This document shows positions 31,085-42,497 of a stretch of DNA of 64,000 nt, piece after piece; the stretch's first letter is position 1; every line of letters starts with the position of its first letter. Origin of the DNA: Alitta virens (taxonomy: Eukaryota > Annelida > Polychaeta > Phyllodocida > Nereididae); assembly GCA_932294295.1 (NCBI GenBank), contig OW028573.1:63279829-63343828 (forward strand), in the 5' to 3' direction. The notes beneath the pieces were generated by a model that did not search any database, was not told the DNA's origin, and saw only the letters and a program-made list of their open reading frames with translations. The position numbers and the translations under genes were made by a program.

Positions 31085-32230
31085 GCCACTGTCACACGGG
31101 CCGGTTGTGCCGTAGTGAAGCCGTAGTATTACGTAATAGTTGCGGAAATCGCTACCCGGCTCCAAGCCGGCGGCCCCAATACGGCCACCCGTGGATACCC
31201 GGGGATACCCGGCAAGCACCCGTGGGACCCTTGGCCCAGCCGCGAAACCCGGCCCCGGTAGCCGGTTGTGCCATGCTTGCATGAAAAAAAAAAAAAAAAC
31301 ACGTGGAAGCCGACGGGTGACCCGTGGAAGCCGACGGGTGACCCGTGGAAGCCGACGGGTGGCCCGTAGGAGCCGGCGGGTGGCCCGTAGAACCCGGCGA
31401 ATTATTCGTCCCTAATTTCACCCCGGCGGCTTGTTGAGGGGTTCTACGGGTAACCCGGCGGCTTTCACGGGTAACCCGCCGGCTTTCACGGGTAACCCGC
31501 CGGCTTTCACGGGTAACCCGCCGGCTTTTTGCTACCAGCGTCAGCGTAGGCGGGGAGGTATATACTTTAAAAGGCTGCTGCTCCTCTAATATTAGTCCGA
31601 TTTTCCTCAAATAAAGACTGCATGGCAGTATAGCTCATACTGATTCCATACGTATTTTCGAATTTAAAACAAAAAAGAATATTAAGCGAGATATTTGTCT
31701 GAGAAGGCAGTTGTCTTGCGGTGGCTGCTGCTCCATTTACATTAACCCGATTTTCGTCAAATCAGGACTGAATTGTAGTATAAATCATACTGATTCCATA
31801 CGCGTTTTCGGATTGAAAATAGACCAAATATTAAGCGAGATATCCGTCTGAGAAAGTAGCTGGGTTGGCGGAGGCAAACAGTGGTGCTCTCGCAGACGTC
31901 CGCGCCCTTACTGTATCAATGCAGGGCTGAGCCCTTCTTTAAAAGGCTGCTGCTCCCCTAATATTAGTCAGATTTTCGTCAAATTAAAACTGTATTGTAG
32001 CATAGTTCATACTGATTCCATCATGTTTTCGGATTGAAAATAGACCAAATATTAAGCGAGATATTCATCTGAGAATGCAGTTCTCTGGCGGCGGCCAGGT
32101 GCTCTGTGTATGGTCATGACTTGAATGGTGTGGTCAATATTTTTGACCATGATATATATACATTGTTTGGATGGGCTTTATTGCAATTCATTTCTACTCA
32201 TTCTGCCAACTGCCATGACCGTTATGTCAA
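31085..32230 (-). repeat. Composite repeat R1, copy B (inverted)
   Basis: Inverted copy of R1. The terminal block (GCCGTAGTGAAGCCGTAGTA, 31110 on) and GC-rich minisatellite (31295-31530, CACGGGTAACCCGCCGGCTT-like units, with an A16 run at 31284) are at the left. Three CTTAATATTTGG modules (about 31550-32090) follow, and the opening segment ends at the right. Faces copy C across element 2. Confidence 0.65.
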
Positions 32231-32490
32231 TTGCTATTAGCATGTTGAATGATACAAAGAATACAGCAAATGCTCAATACATGTGTCAATTGCCTAAATT
32301 GGGGTTATTTGACCTGTCATTTCATGGATTGTTCAAAGATGACACAGTAATTGCTATTAGCATTTTGAATGATATAAAGAATGGGTGTAGAGAATACAGC
32401 AAATGCTCAATACATGTGTCAATTGCCTAATTGCCTAAATTGGGGTTCTTTGACCTGTCATTTCATAGTTTGTTCAAAGATGACACAGTA
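32228..32490. repeat. Tandem direct repeat beside element 2
   Basis: A segment starting ATTGCTATTAGCATGTTGAA and ending TTCAAAGATGACACAGTA is present twice in tandem (about 32228-32349 and 32350-32490), the second with small insertions. Part of it recurs inverted near 54230-54262. Confidence 0.6.
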
Positions 32491-32764
32491 ATATGACATT
32501 GTCTTGATTGTCATTCACAATTACAAAAAGATGTAATTGCTTTCATTAATTAAAAACATTGTATTCTATTGTAATTACCAGGCAATGATTATATTTGTAT
32601 ATTGGTTTTTTTTTTATACATGTGAACATTCTTATCTTTTTGTGTTAATTTGAATCTTATTGTGATAATAAATTATTATTTTGATCAGTATTTGTGTATA
32701 TTTTTGTAAAATTTAAATCTAATATTAATATTGTAATTAGTATTTGTGATTTGATCTGTGATTT

Positions 32765-32770
32765 TATTTG
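32765..32770. repeat. Target-site duplication TATTTG (left)
   Basis: TATTTG directly precedes the left terminus of element 2 and is found exactly at 53556-53561 after the right terminus. Six-base duplications are the Polinton hallmark. Confidence 0.92.
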
Positions 32771-33134
32771 AGTAGTTAGAATGCTACTATAAAACGTAGC
32801 TTCTGGTGGCCCCCGACAGGCGGTGCTAGTGGTACTTTTGACGGTGGCCGCTAGGTGGCGCTTCGACGATATGTATGGATGTCATGCCTCGAATGGGTGC
32901 CCGAGGGTCTAACCCGGCCTCTTTGCATGACCGATGAACCAGTGGAACCCCGCGGGCTATAGTGTGATTACTATAGAGACGTATGTATGGATATCATGCC
33001 TCAACCCATTCGTTTTGCATGACAAATGGAACCAGTGGAACGCCACAGGCTATAGTGTGATAGCTATAGAAGATGTGGAATGCCATGGGCTATAGTTTGA
33101 TTGCTGTAGACGACGTGAGAAGTGTGCCAATCCT
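32771..33134 (+). repeat. Left terminal inverted repeat of element 2
   Basis: The outer about 209 bp (to 32979) are nearly identical to the inverse of the right end. A segment at about 32980-33070 is a diverged partial duplication of the inner TIR (second copy of the TGTATGGATATCATGCC...CTATAG stretch) that the right TIR lacks. Similarity then resumes to about 33134. Confidence 0.9.
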
Positions 33135-33219
33135 CAGAGATTACTATATAGGACATGAGCAGTGTGACTAATGACCCTCCATATACTCTAGTACAATGAG
33201 GTAGGGTACGTGAGATGTA

Positions 33220-34088
33220 CAGTATGACTCATATGGAGTTGTCCATGTATCGCCGACTTTCGGCAAGACACGGAATGTCACGGATTATAACGGGGCATAG
33301 CGCTTACCCCCCATGGGATGCCTAATTGCTTTACGGGGCCTTCCTCGGACTTTTGCCGACCTGCGGGGACTGTCGGGGATTTACCCCAAAATTTCTTTTA
33401 TCCCTATAAACCCCATCAAAACCTTGGGCCCTTTAAGAACAGGTGTTAGACATCATGGGGGTAAATAGATATCATCAGCTTTAATTGCGCAGAGGGGGTT
33501 GAAACTGATACTTCTGCAACCCTGTAAGATCAAAGGATGCTGTTTCTACTAGTCTTGAGTCACACAAATACATTTTTTCCATCTTCTTTTGATTGAAGTG
33601 ACACTATTTGTATTGGATAGCTCTCATCTTCTGGATTAAGACCATGTAAATTTCATTGCAATGTGATCAGTATATCCTTAGATAGCTATATTATCAATAA
33701 ATTTAAATACATTTAACTGCAGTTCATTACATCCTAGATGAACCAGAGTTTAAGCAAAGATTATATGAAGTGATAAATGTGTTTGTATTATTTAGAAATA
33801 AATATTTTAAACTTTCATGCTATGTTTGTGCGATCAATAAAGTTATGTTATCTTTAACAATCACAATATAAATACAATCTCACCAATAAAACCACTATCA
33901 AGACCACCTCTCTATAAACACCTGTCACAATAGTCCCAATTATCCACTGGTCAATCAAGACTACTGAACAGACAGATACATTAAAACCACTAATAAGTTC
34001 TCCTCACAATTAAGACCACAATTTCGGACCTGTCAGCATTGTTATTTATGAAGGCTACTTTGAATTTTTGTATTAGATGGACAAAGGT

Positions 34089-34129
<41 letters not shown>

Positions 34130-35975
34130 CATATAGATATAGATAGATAGATAGATAGATTACTAGATAGATAGATAGATAGATTACTAGATAGATGGAT
34201 AGATTACTAGATAGATAGCAAAAACTTCATCATAACTATTTATTGTATCACAGAGGTGTGAAAAATCGTTGCTATGGCAACCGCAAAGACAGAGATCATA
34301 GATAGACAGGAGTAATAGACCATGGTTTGTCATAAACAGCATTTGACAAACAATTGACACCTGTTTCCTGCATACAATCTATCAATCACAAAAACAGGCA
34401 AGAAAACTACATTAATTCTCAAGTGAACTATAGTTGAATAAGCTGTGACCTTTCACACACTATATTATTTTAGACAAAAAAAAGTTTTTTTATCTGATTC
34501 TCCACTCACTTGGGCTCTTCACTTGAGATTCAGTGACACAATATGGCTTATTTCTATATTCCCCATGGCATCCACCTAATGGTAAATCCATGAGTACTTG
34601 TTATGTTTACAAGGAAACCTGAGGTCGGTCCTGACAAAACAACTGTTGAGTGCAAAATGACCTAGAAATAGTTTGCCCTAATCAGGTCACCCCATGCCCT
34701 ACCCTGAACTGGCCCACCCTCTACCATCATGACCTACTAGCTCCATAGTATTGACTGCACCAAAGCCCTTATCTAAAAAATGTCAGTCAGTCAGTCAGTT
34801 GTCAGTCAGTCGTCAGTCATTCATCAGTCAGTCATCAGTTATTCATCAATCAGTCAGTCAGTCATTGATTGTCAAAGATTGTTTAATAATCAGTGCTAGC
34901 ATTATTGATACAGCAGGTTGTCAGTCAGTCAGTCAATCAGTTAGTCAGTCAGTCAGTCAGTCAGTCAGTCAGTCAGTCAGTCAGTCAGTCAGTCAGTAAC
35001 TGCACCAGAGCCCTTATTTAATAATCTGTGCTAGCATTATTGATACAGCAGTCAGTCAGTCAGTCAGTCAGTCAGTCAGTCCGTCAGCCAATCAGTCAGT
35101 CAGTCAGTCAGTCAGTCAGTAACTGCACCAGAGCCCTTATTTAATAATCTGTGCTAGCATTATTAATTGCATTTTCTGCTTTCCACCTTTTTCTTACTAA
35201 AGTTGAGACTATCTGCTTGAATAAAATAGGACATTTTTGACTGTTATTTTCTTCAAGGTATCTGCAACAATGGTGCCATGAAAGATTTAATTCCCAATTA
35301 TTTGAAAAAAGGTCATTAGTATATATAGTTATTTGATACTGGCTATGAGACAGCAATTAATACAGATGGACACAATATAATTGAGCACTATTTAAATTCA
35401 ATATGTTTTTAGTTGCATTGTCATTTTTCATATCTCTGGTTCTACTCAACACTATGCAATAAAATTTATATGCTCATGATCTAGAAAATTACAGCAACCC
35501 AAAAAACAGTGAGTCATTGGTGTATAGTTAGAAAATTGGAAAATAACTATGGTGGCTCAGAGTAACCAATTAAGCATCTTCTTTGATCTGGCCTGGGGCA
35601 ATCAACTATGACCCCCCAATACAAGGCCATGGTAGTGGAGGGAGGGGGGGGGAGGGGTGACACTAAGGGGTTATTGAAATTTCCTGTTTGTAAAGACAAG
35701 GGGAATTATAAACTGGAATCTGGGACTGATAAGAAACACATGTTGCTGATAAGAGCAAAATGCTGCTGACCACCATCCACGGCTGCCCACCCCTCTGATA
35801 TCCGTGACAAGGGGCAAGGACCCGCAACGAGCCACTGCAAGCCGACACCAGCCGCAAATTAATTATAGCCAATTAGTTAGGAATGTCTTTCAGTATCGCC
35901 CCGACTTGCGCCGTGTTTCGGGGTGTTTTGGGGTGATGTCGGCAAAATATGGACAGTTCCATATGAGTCATACTG
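33220..35975. mobile_element. Tc1/mariner-type non-autonomous insertion inside element 2
   Basis: The left end CAGTATGACTCATATGGA (from 33220) is inverted at the right end (to 35975), with further imperfect TIR similarity for about 40 bp. Both ends abut TA (33218-33219 and 35976-35977), the canonical Tc1/mariner target duplication with CAGT termini. The 2.76-kb interior has no transposase frame. It holds (GATA)n at 34090-34215 and (CAGT)n arrays at about 34784-35119 that include three copies of a unit with GCTAGCATTATTGATACAGC. Confidence 0.75.
34088..35122. repeat. GATA and CAGT microsatellite arrays
   Basis: (ATAG)n at 34091-34215 with interruptions; (TCAG)n at about 34784-34870, 34919-34996 and 35050-35120, separated by a repeated spacer containing AATAATCTGTGCTAGCATTA. 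Frames across the array are artefacts. Confidence 0.85.
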
Positions 35976-36008
35976 TATATGAGTGTGGAGCTATTGTTTT
36001 GTTTTTTG

Positions 36009-36016
36009 TATAAAAG
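36009..36016 (+). promoter_or_regulatory. TATA box candidate of the polymerase gene
   Basis: TATAAAAG 101 nt upstream of the polymerase ATG (36117) and 32 bp inside the end of the Tc1-like insertion, so the insertion has displaced whatever lay upstream. Confidence 0.45.
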
Positions 36017-36116
36017 TGCACAAATGAAGTGTCTAATACCTTATGTGGTATAATACAACAAGAGTGCTATGTAGATGGATATTATGGTCTAACAGGTTAC
36101 ATATTGCAATATATTA

Positions 36117-39100
36117 ATGGCTGACACACCAGCAAAAAGGAGTAGAACAGAGGGGGGTAATAATGATGTAAAACCATACATTATTCACCCAGTGAGGGAA
36201 CGAGTATCCAGGAAATATGGTATTGAAGAAGTAACATATAAAGCAAAATTCAACAATGACTTGCAAGGAGAACAATTGATTGGTATGCAAGACGAATTGC
36301 ACAGTATGTTTACTGACATCATGGAAATGGTTAAAGATAAGCACCCCAATAAGGAGGATAAAGCACGTGTTACAATCAATCACTCAGGATTAGAGAGGGA
36401 GGTCTTCATACACTGCCAACCTCAGCATAACATCACAGCCAATGTTATAATGGACAGGTAAGATATATAGCATATGCCTACACATAAGTCTACAGTTTAA
36501 CACCAATGTGTATGTATATTATATGTATTCAGTATTAATTACCGAATAATACTTAATGTATTAGTTACCAAATGTGTCCACATATATTATTATAATGTTT
36601 GACATGCAGCATTACAGACAATAATGGTTATATGTATTATATTGCAGAATAAACGCAGTTCTCCAATCGAACAAATCCTTAAATGTTGATGATACCTTTG
36701 AAGTTAACATTGGTATAATGAGCGCCGATGACCAAGGGGGAGGATGCAGTAGAACCATCGTTGATACAGATCCTTTGTCTCCTAACTGCACTATTAGGAA
36801 AAAACGTTCAATGGTATTCATTCCAGTAGTACGCAATGAACATTTATGTGCCGCCAGAGCTATTGTAACATGTAAAGCGAAGTTAGATAACATGCCTGCA
36901 GCAACGTTTGCAAAGCTTATTAGAAAAGACAGAGTGTTGAGTAAAGATTATGAATCACAACGTAGCTGTGCCATCAGACTTCATAGACAGGCTAATGTAC
37001 CCACAAATAGGCCAGTTAAGGTTAATGAGCTACATAAATTCGAGACAGCGTTAGATATACAAATTGTAGTTATATCTGGGGATACAGGAAATGAAGTTAA
37101 TTACAAAGGTTTGATCTCTAGGCCTCGCAAGATATTTTTATATCTGAAAGATGAGCACTATCACAGTATCACAGGAATCAAAGGCTTTTATGTAAATAGA
37201 AAGATATGTGTCCATTGTTTCGAAGTGTACAGTAAGAACCACAAACATGGGTGCGATGATGTATGCAGCACATGCTGTTCAGAACATTGTATGTTCGACA
37301 ATAACTCATTAGATTGTTCAGATTGCAATATGACATGTCGTAATGCAGTATGTTATCAGAGGCATAAAGAACAACGACAGTATAGCACAGGTACACTTAA
37401 GGGTACAGATCAACCATCCCTCTGTACACAGTACTTTAGGTGTAAAACATGTTTCATAATATTAGATACATTAAAAAGGGCCAAACATCTACACACATGC
37501 GGCGAATGGCTTTGTACATGCTGTCATGAGTATGTCCTAGGAGATCATCTGTGTTATTACAGAATAAAGAAACCTAAGATGTCATCAGGCCGGTTCCTTT
37601 ATTACGATTTCGAAACATGTCAAAACACTATTATTACTTGTGATCTCGGTTACAAGAATAAACCACGCAGCGGTTGTGATAAGTGTACTCTAACATATCT
37701 GTGTACACTATGTCGTAAATGTATAAACTGCAAGAGATCGTATTGCGGGTTACAAAGACATGTTCCTAATTTTTTAGTTTGTCAAACCGTTTGCGATGTC
37801 TGCAAAGATCACGAGTTCACGCCTCAATCTAAATGTGCTAACTGCGGTGATAGATGTAGCGCATGTTCTGTTAAGGACAATGTAACTAAAAACGTTGCAA
37901 GAGAACTGTGTCAGCGTGACACGTGCAGTATGAGGGAAAACATATTTAAGGGGCCAAATACGACAGAGAACTTTTGTAAATGGCTGCTAACGCCTCAACA
38001 TAAAGACGTAACAGTAATAGCTCATAACGCTAAGGCTTTTGATGCTCATTTCATACTTGGATATTGTGTTGACAACGGTATTTTCCCTGAAATTATATTC
38101 ACCGGCACCAAGATCATGCTGATGAGCATAAACCAAGGTGTGAGCATTAGATTTATAGATAGTTTGAATTTCCTCCCAATGCGTTTGAAGAGCTTACCTA
38201 AAGCGTTAGGTTTACGCGGTGAACTCAAAAAGGGAGAATTCCCACATTTAGCAAACACGCTAGACAATCAAACGTATGTTGGGCCAATGTTTGCCCCATA
38301 CTATTATGGTGTTGATTTCATGTCCACAGCAGACCGAACTGATTTCTTCACATGGTACAATGAACAAAATGGTAAGACGTTTAATTTTCAGCAAGAAATG
38401 TTAGACTACACACGCTCTGATGTTACAATCCTTAGAGAGGCATGCACTAATTTTAGGGCACTTATACAAACTGTTACAACTATACCAAACTCAAGTGTAC
38501 CAGGTATCGATCCGTTTGCCCATGCAACATTGGCGTCTTGTGCTATGCAGGTGATCAGACAACTGATGTTGTATGAGGTTTATAATGTAACTTTGATAGA
38601 TGGCAGATCAGGGGAAGCAGTGTTGAGACGTAATACATGGTATTTCGATGGTAGCATCATTAATCATGACTTCATAGCTACATCAACATTTATTAAGTCA
38701 CCCATACCACAGATACCTGCACAAGGGTATGGTAAACATCATAATGCCAGCCAAAAGTCGTCATTATGGTTAGAATGGATAAGTCACTCTGAATGTAGAC
38801 TTATACAACATGCCAGGAATGGCGGTGAATTCCGCATACCTGGAACAAGGTACTTTGTTGATGGTATACATATAGAGAGTAATACAGTTTATGAATACCT
38901 AGGATGCCGTTTTCATGGCCATATCTGTTTACAAGACAGACACATAAGAGACCCTCGCACGCGTATGACATTGAAGGCGCTCTATGACAGAACATTAGAA
39001 CGGCTTGCTGAAATCAGAAACCTAGGCTATAAGGTTATCTCAATATGGGAGTGCCACTATGATAAAGAATTACAAACTAATTCGCTCATGAGACAATTCG

Positions 39101-40395
39101 TTAACACGTGTGATACTGTAAAACCTTTACAAATCCGCGATAGTTTTGCAGGAGGGCGGGTTGAACCCACAACTCTATACTATGATGTACAGGATGGTGA
39201 GAGGATACGTTACTATGACGTCACTTCGTTATATCCTTATATCACGATGTCTGGAGTTTTCCCTACTTGTCATGCTACAGTGCTTAAAGATCCAGCTACC
39301 TTTGATTACACACTACAATCCTATTATGGTCTAGCCCAGGTGCGAATCCTACCACCTCGAGGTTTATACATACCTGTACTACCAGTTCGATGTAAAGGCA
39401 AACTGAAGTTTCCTTTATGTGGCACATGTTCCTCACGAGAAACACAAGCTGTATGTACATGCAATGATACAAAGAGAGCTCTTTTTGGTACATGGACAAC
39501 ACCAGAGTTAAAAGAAGCTATTAAGCAAGGTTACATACTGTTGAAGATATATGAGGTATATCATTTCCCTACCACAACACAAGATGATGTTTTTGGTAGT
39601 ATTTTCACAGATTATGTGAAAATGTTTCTGAAACAAAAGCAACAAGCATCAGGTTACCCTCAATGGGTAACTACAGATGCAGATAAAGATCGTTACATAG
39701 AGTATTACAACAGAGAGCAAGGTATCATGCTTGATAAAGACTCCATAGCGTATAATCCTTCCTTGAGGACAATCTGTAAACTGTTTCTCAATAGTGTGTG
39801 GGGTAAATTTGTACAGCGACAAAACCTACCTAAGTCTATTTACATGAAGTCTGTTACAGAGTACACACAAATGAAGAATGATCCAACGAAATGTATAATG
39901 AATTTCCATTTAATCTCTGATGATTATGTCGTGGTAGATGTTACAAATGCTGAAACCTTTGAAGAGGAATCAACATTCACCAATGAAGTTATTGGTATAT
40001 TTACAACATCGCTGGCGAGGCTACATTTACTACAAGTTTTAAATAAAACAGGGCGCAACACCTTATATTATGACACTGACTCAGTCATATTTGTTGAACG
40101 CAATGGCGAAACAGTTGTCAAGACAGGTGACCTGTTAGGAGATTTAACTGATGAGTTACAAACAGGCACTTATATTAAAACGTTTCTATCAACAGGGCCT
40201 AAGAGCTACTCTTACAAATTAAACACTCATGTAACTGTACGAAAAATCAAAGGAATCACATTTAACTACACAAATGACGCTATTATAGACTTTGAATGTA
40301 TGAAACAGATAGTGTTCGGGCAGGTAACATCGGTTAGACTTCCTCAGAGCAATCAGATATCCCGTGTTAAACACCGAGGTATAGTGTACAATTAA
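36117..40395 (+). CDS. polB: Protein-primed family B DNA polymerase (element 2), two exons
   Basis: Exon 1 is 36117-36457 and exon 2 36648-40395. Donor GTAAGA, acceptor ATTGCAG, phase 2; about 1362 residues. The N-terminal exon and the first codons of exon 2 carry the Polinton pre-exonuclease domain, followed by LCAARAIV-type sequence. A Cys-rich region with many C-x-x-C pairs lies at about 37205-37935, flanking exonuclease motif I (YDFET, 37603-37617). Exo II (AHNAKAFDAHF) is near 38022 and Exo III (YTRSDV) near 38407. Polymerase motif A is YDVTSLYPY (near 39215), motif B LNSVWGKF (near 39790), motif C YYDTDS (near 40066). The stop TAA at 40393 is followed in the same frame by 28 codons (40396-40479) that look like the normal family C-terminus (FDKRV, then LPYGY), so the end is truncated by a nonsense codon or read through. 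Replicates the element genome from protein-primed ends. Confidence 0.92.
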
Positions 40396-40482
40396 TCCGT
40401 AAGTAAGGTATTCAGAAAAGTATTTGACAAACGAGTTATAGGCAGAGATACATACAATACATTACCGTATGGTTACTAGTGT
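40396..40482 (+). pseudogene. Orphaned C-terminal segment of the polymerase
   Basis: In-frame continuation beyond the TAA with FDKRV and a final LPYGY-type ending, typical of Polinton polymerases, then TAG. Its conservation suggests that the upstream stop is recent, or that it is suppressed. Confidence 0.6.
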
Positions 40483-40727
40483 GTAATTAATGATGTGTAC
40501 CTTATAGCTCATTATAGTTAACATATGTACACATCTATCACAATAGTTACAATTCGCCGACAGTTCTATATTACGACCTTGTTAAAAGGCAAACTGTATG
40601 ATGTTCTATATGTTAACCTCGACATGTGACCGCCAACTATCATGTGACCTCAAATGTAACACACACTGCAATCTAGAGTATGACTCCCCCTTAATATAGA
40701 CAATAGTTCAAGTTTGAGAGATATATA

Positions 40728-41629
40728 ATGTTGTTCTATGCTGCATTTCTCTATATGCCACTTATTGTTAGTGGTAATATATTGTGTGGACTCTATAAGC
40801 CCTTGGAGCGTTTTGGTGTATGTACATGTACAACATTGGATGACAGACCACCCTCTCAAGCAGATTGTACCAAATATTCATGGCTTCAGCAACTTCCCTC
40901 GTTTTCAATGCATATTCTACACCATATAAGACTGATCGACATGTCTGGCACTGTGTTCTGTCATACTACATCTTTAAAGACAACAGCGTATAATAAAACA
41001 GTCCTATGTATGGACAGCACTACAGGTACGTAACATCTTATACTATATCATACATTCAGAAAGGTATCTATCAAGTGTATGATCAACACATTATCTGTAA
41101 ACGCACGTGTACATATCCTGATAATACTGCATTTCAGGGGTATCTACCAATAACCTTATGAGCAACACATCGATTGTGCACAGTACTTCAGAGGCTACAG
41201 TGCACAGTACTTCAGGGGCTACGATGTCCACGCAGAATGCTTACGATGTATCAACGATAGTATATACATCTAATTCTGAACCTAACCAGTATAGCGACAC
41301 ACAGTATTGGTCTAGCACGACCATGAACGCCTTTAATATCTTTCAACTTAATGTATCATGCATAGTGTTGGTATACATTATACTCAAGGTATGTATGCAT
41401 AATGTATGCATAATGTCTAACTATATATGACTATTATATACATAATGTATGCATAATGTCTAACTATATATGACTACTATGTGGTCATACCTTTTCATTA
41501 AGTTTACAACTGTTCCCTTCATTACAGGTTGTTATAACAACAGTTACAATGGTGCGGAGTCTTAGGAGATCCAGACTGCAGATCACGTTAGATACATCAT
41601 TAACTGCCTCGCAAGAAGAACTAGTGTAA
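40728..41629 (+). CDS. Type I membrane glycoprotein 1 of element 2 (three exons)
   Basis: Exons 40728-41025, 41138-41388 and 41528-41629. Donors GTACGT and GTATGT, acceptors TTTCAG and TTACAG, phases 1 and 0. Exon 1 encodes a signal peptide (about 1-16) and the six-cysteine ectodomain (Cys 20, 32, 34, 47, 78, 94) with the ADCTK motif and D-M-S-G-T-V-F-C. Exon 2 encodes a Ser/Thr-rich mucin-like stalk with short repeats (HSTS-x-A) and the start of the membrane segment. Exon 3 completes the membrane segment and adds a short basic cytoplasmic tail. The ectodomain resembles an LRR N-terminal cap plus one repeat. Paralogue of 42498-43770; orthologue of 1-625. A surface role in attachment or host interaction is inferred. 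Confidence 0.7.
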
Positions 41630-42497
41630 ACCTACACAAGCATGCATTATAGTGTATAATATATTCTCTCAAACACGTGTTAATTGTACCAATGTCTGAA
41701 AGCCGTTGTTATACTGCACAATAATATATAACTTAATCAGATGTCTGAATGCTGTTGATAACGGTACACCATATGCGTAGATGTTATATATTACATAGAT
41801 GCGTTACCTAAGTCTACAATCTTTTACATTAGCCCACATAATAGCACGAGTGTAATTGTCTCGATATCCGACAGGTGGCGCTGGCGGCACCCACGATTTA
41901 ATGTATATATACTAACACACTAGAGAGTGCAACTGTCTCAACATATGTACTGTCACACATACGTATATAAAGATTATTTGACCATGATTACACCTTGTCA
42001 TCTGTTTATTATTGCTATTCACCACCTATATAGTCATACCCCTCAGACAGGCAGCTAATCAATTAATAGGGACGTTCCAAGTAGTAGTTACCACGATGAT
42101 TGTGGTCTCGCAATAACACATGTATAATAACTAAGAATCTATTTTGACAATATCCGAGATATGTATATAGCCATGATATAATTAATAATGAGTGCACATA
42201 AACAGTCTCATTGTGTTGTCATGTGAGACAGCTAGGCTATTGTTCATGAACAATGTACTATTATAATAGAGGGGGTTTAAGCAGTTAGCATCTCTCCATT
42301 TACAACAATCACTATTACCCCAAGTAGTTGACACCATCCTGCTAATTACCTAATAGTGCTTGACACCCGGGTTAAAGAAGTTGTGAGGGGGTGCTAATTA
42401 CATAATAAAGTCACAAAGAGGGGGGCAATTACATAATGAACCTTCACAGTTTAGAACTTACATTCAGTTCGTTCAAAGCAGGCCAAGAGTCAACACG
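41630..42497. other. Intergenic region between glycoprotein genes
   Basis: AT-rich, with no supportable frame. Contains GTGTATATATAC-type stretches and two G-rich patches (42271-42276 and 42385-42424). Promoter elements for the next gene are presumably here but no clear TATA box stands out. Confidence 0.5.

Noticed and set aside
34784..35120. Regularly spaced repeats that look array-like (CRISPR-like at first glance)
   Set aside because: Simple (TCAG)n microsatellite with three copies of one spacer-like block, inside a eukaryotic Tc1-like insertion; no unique spacers.
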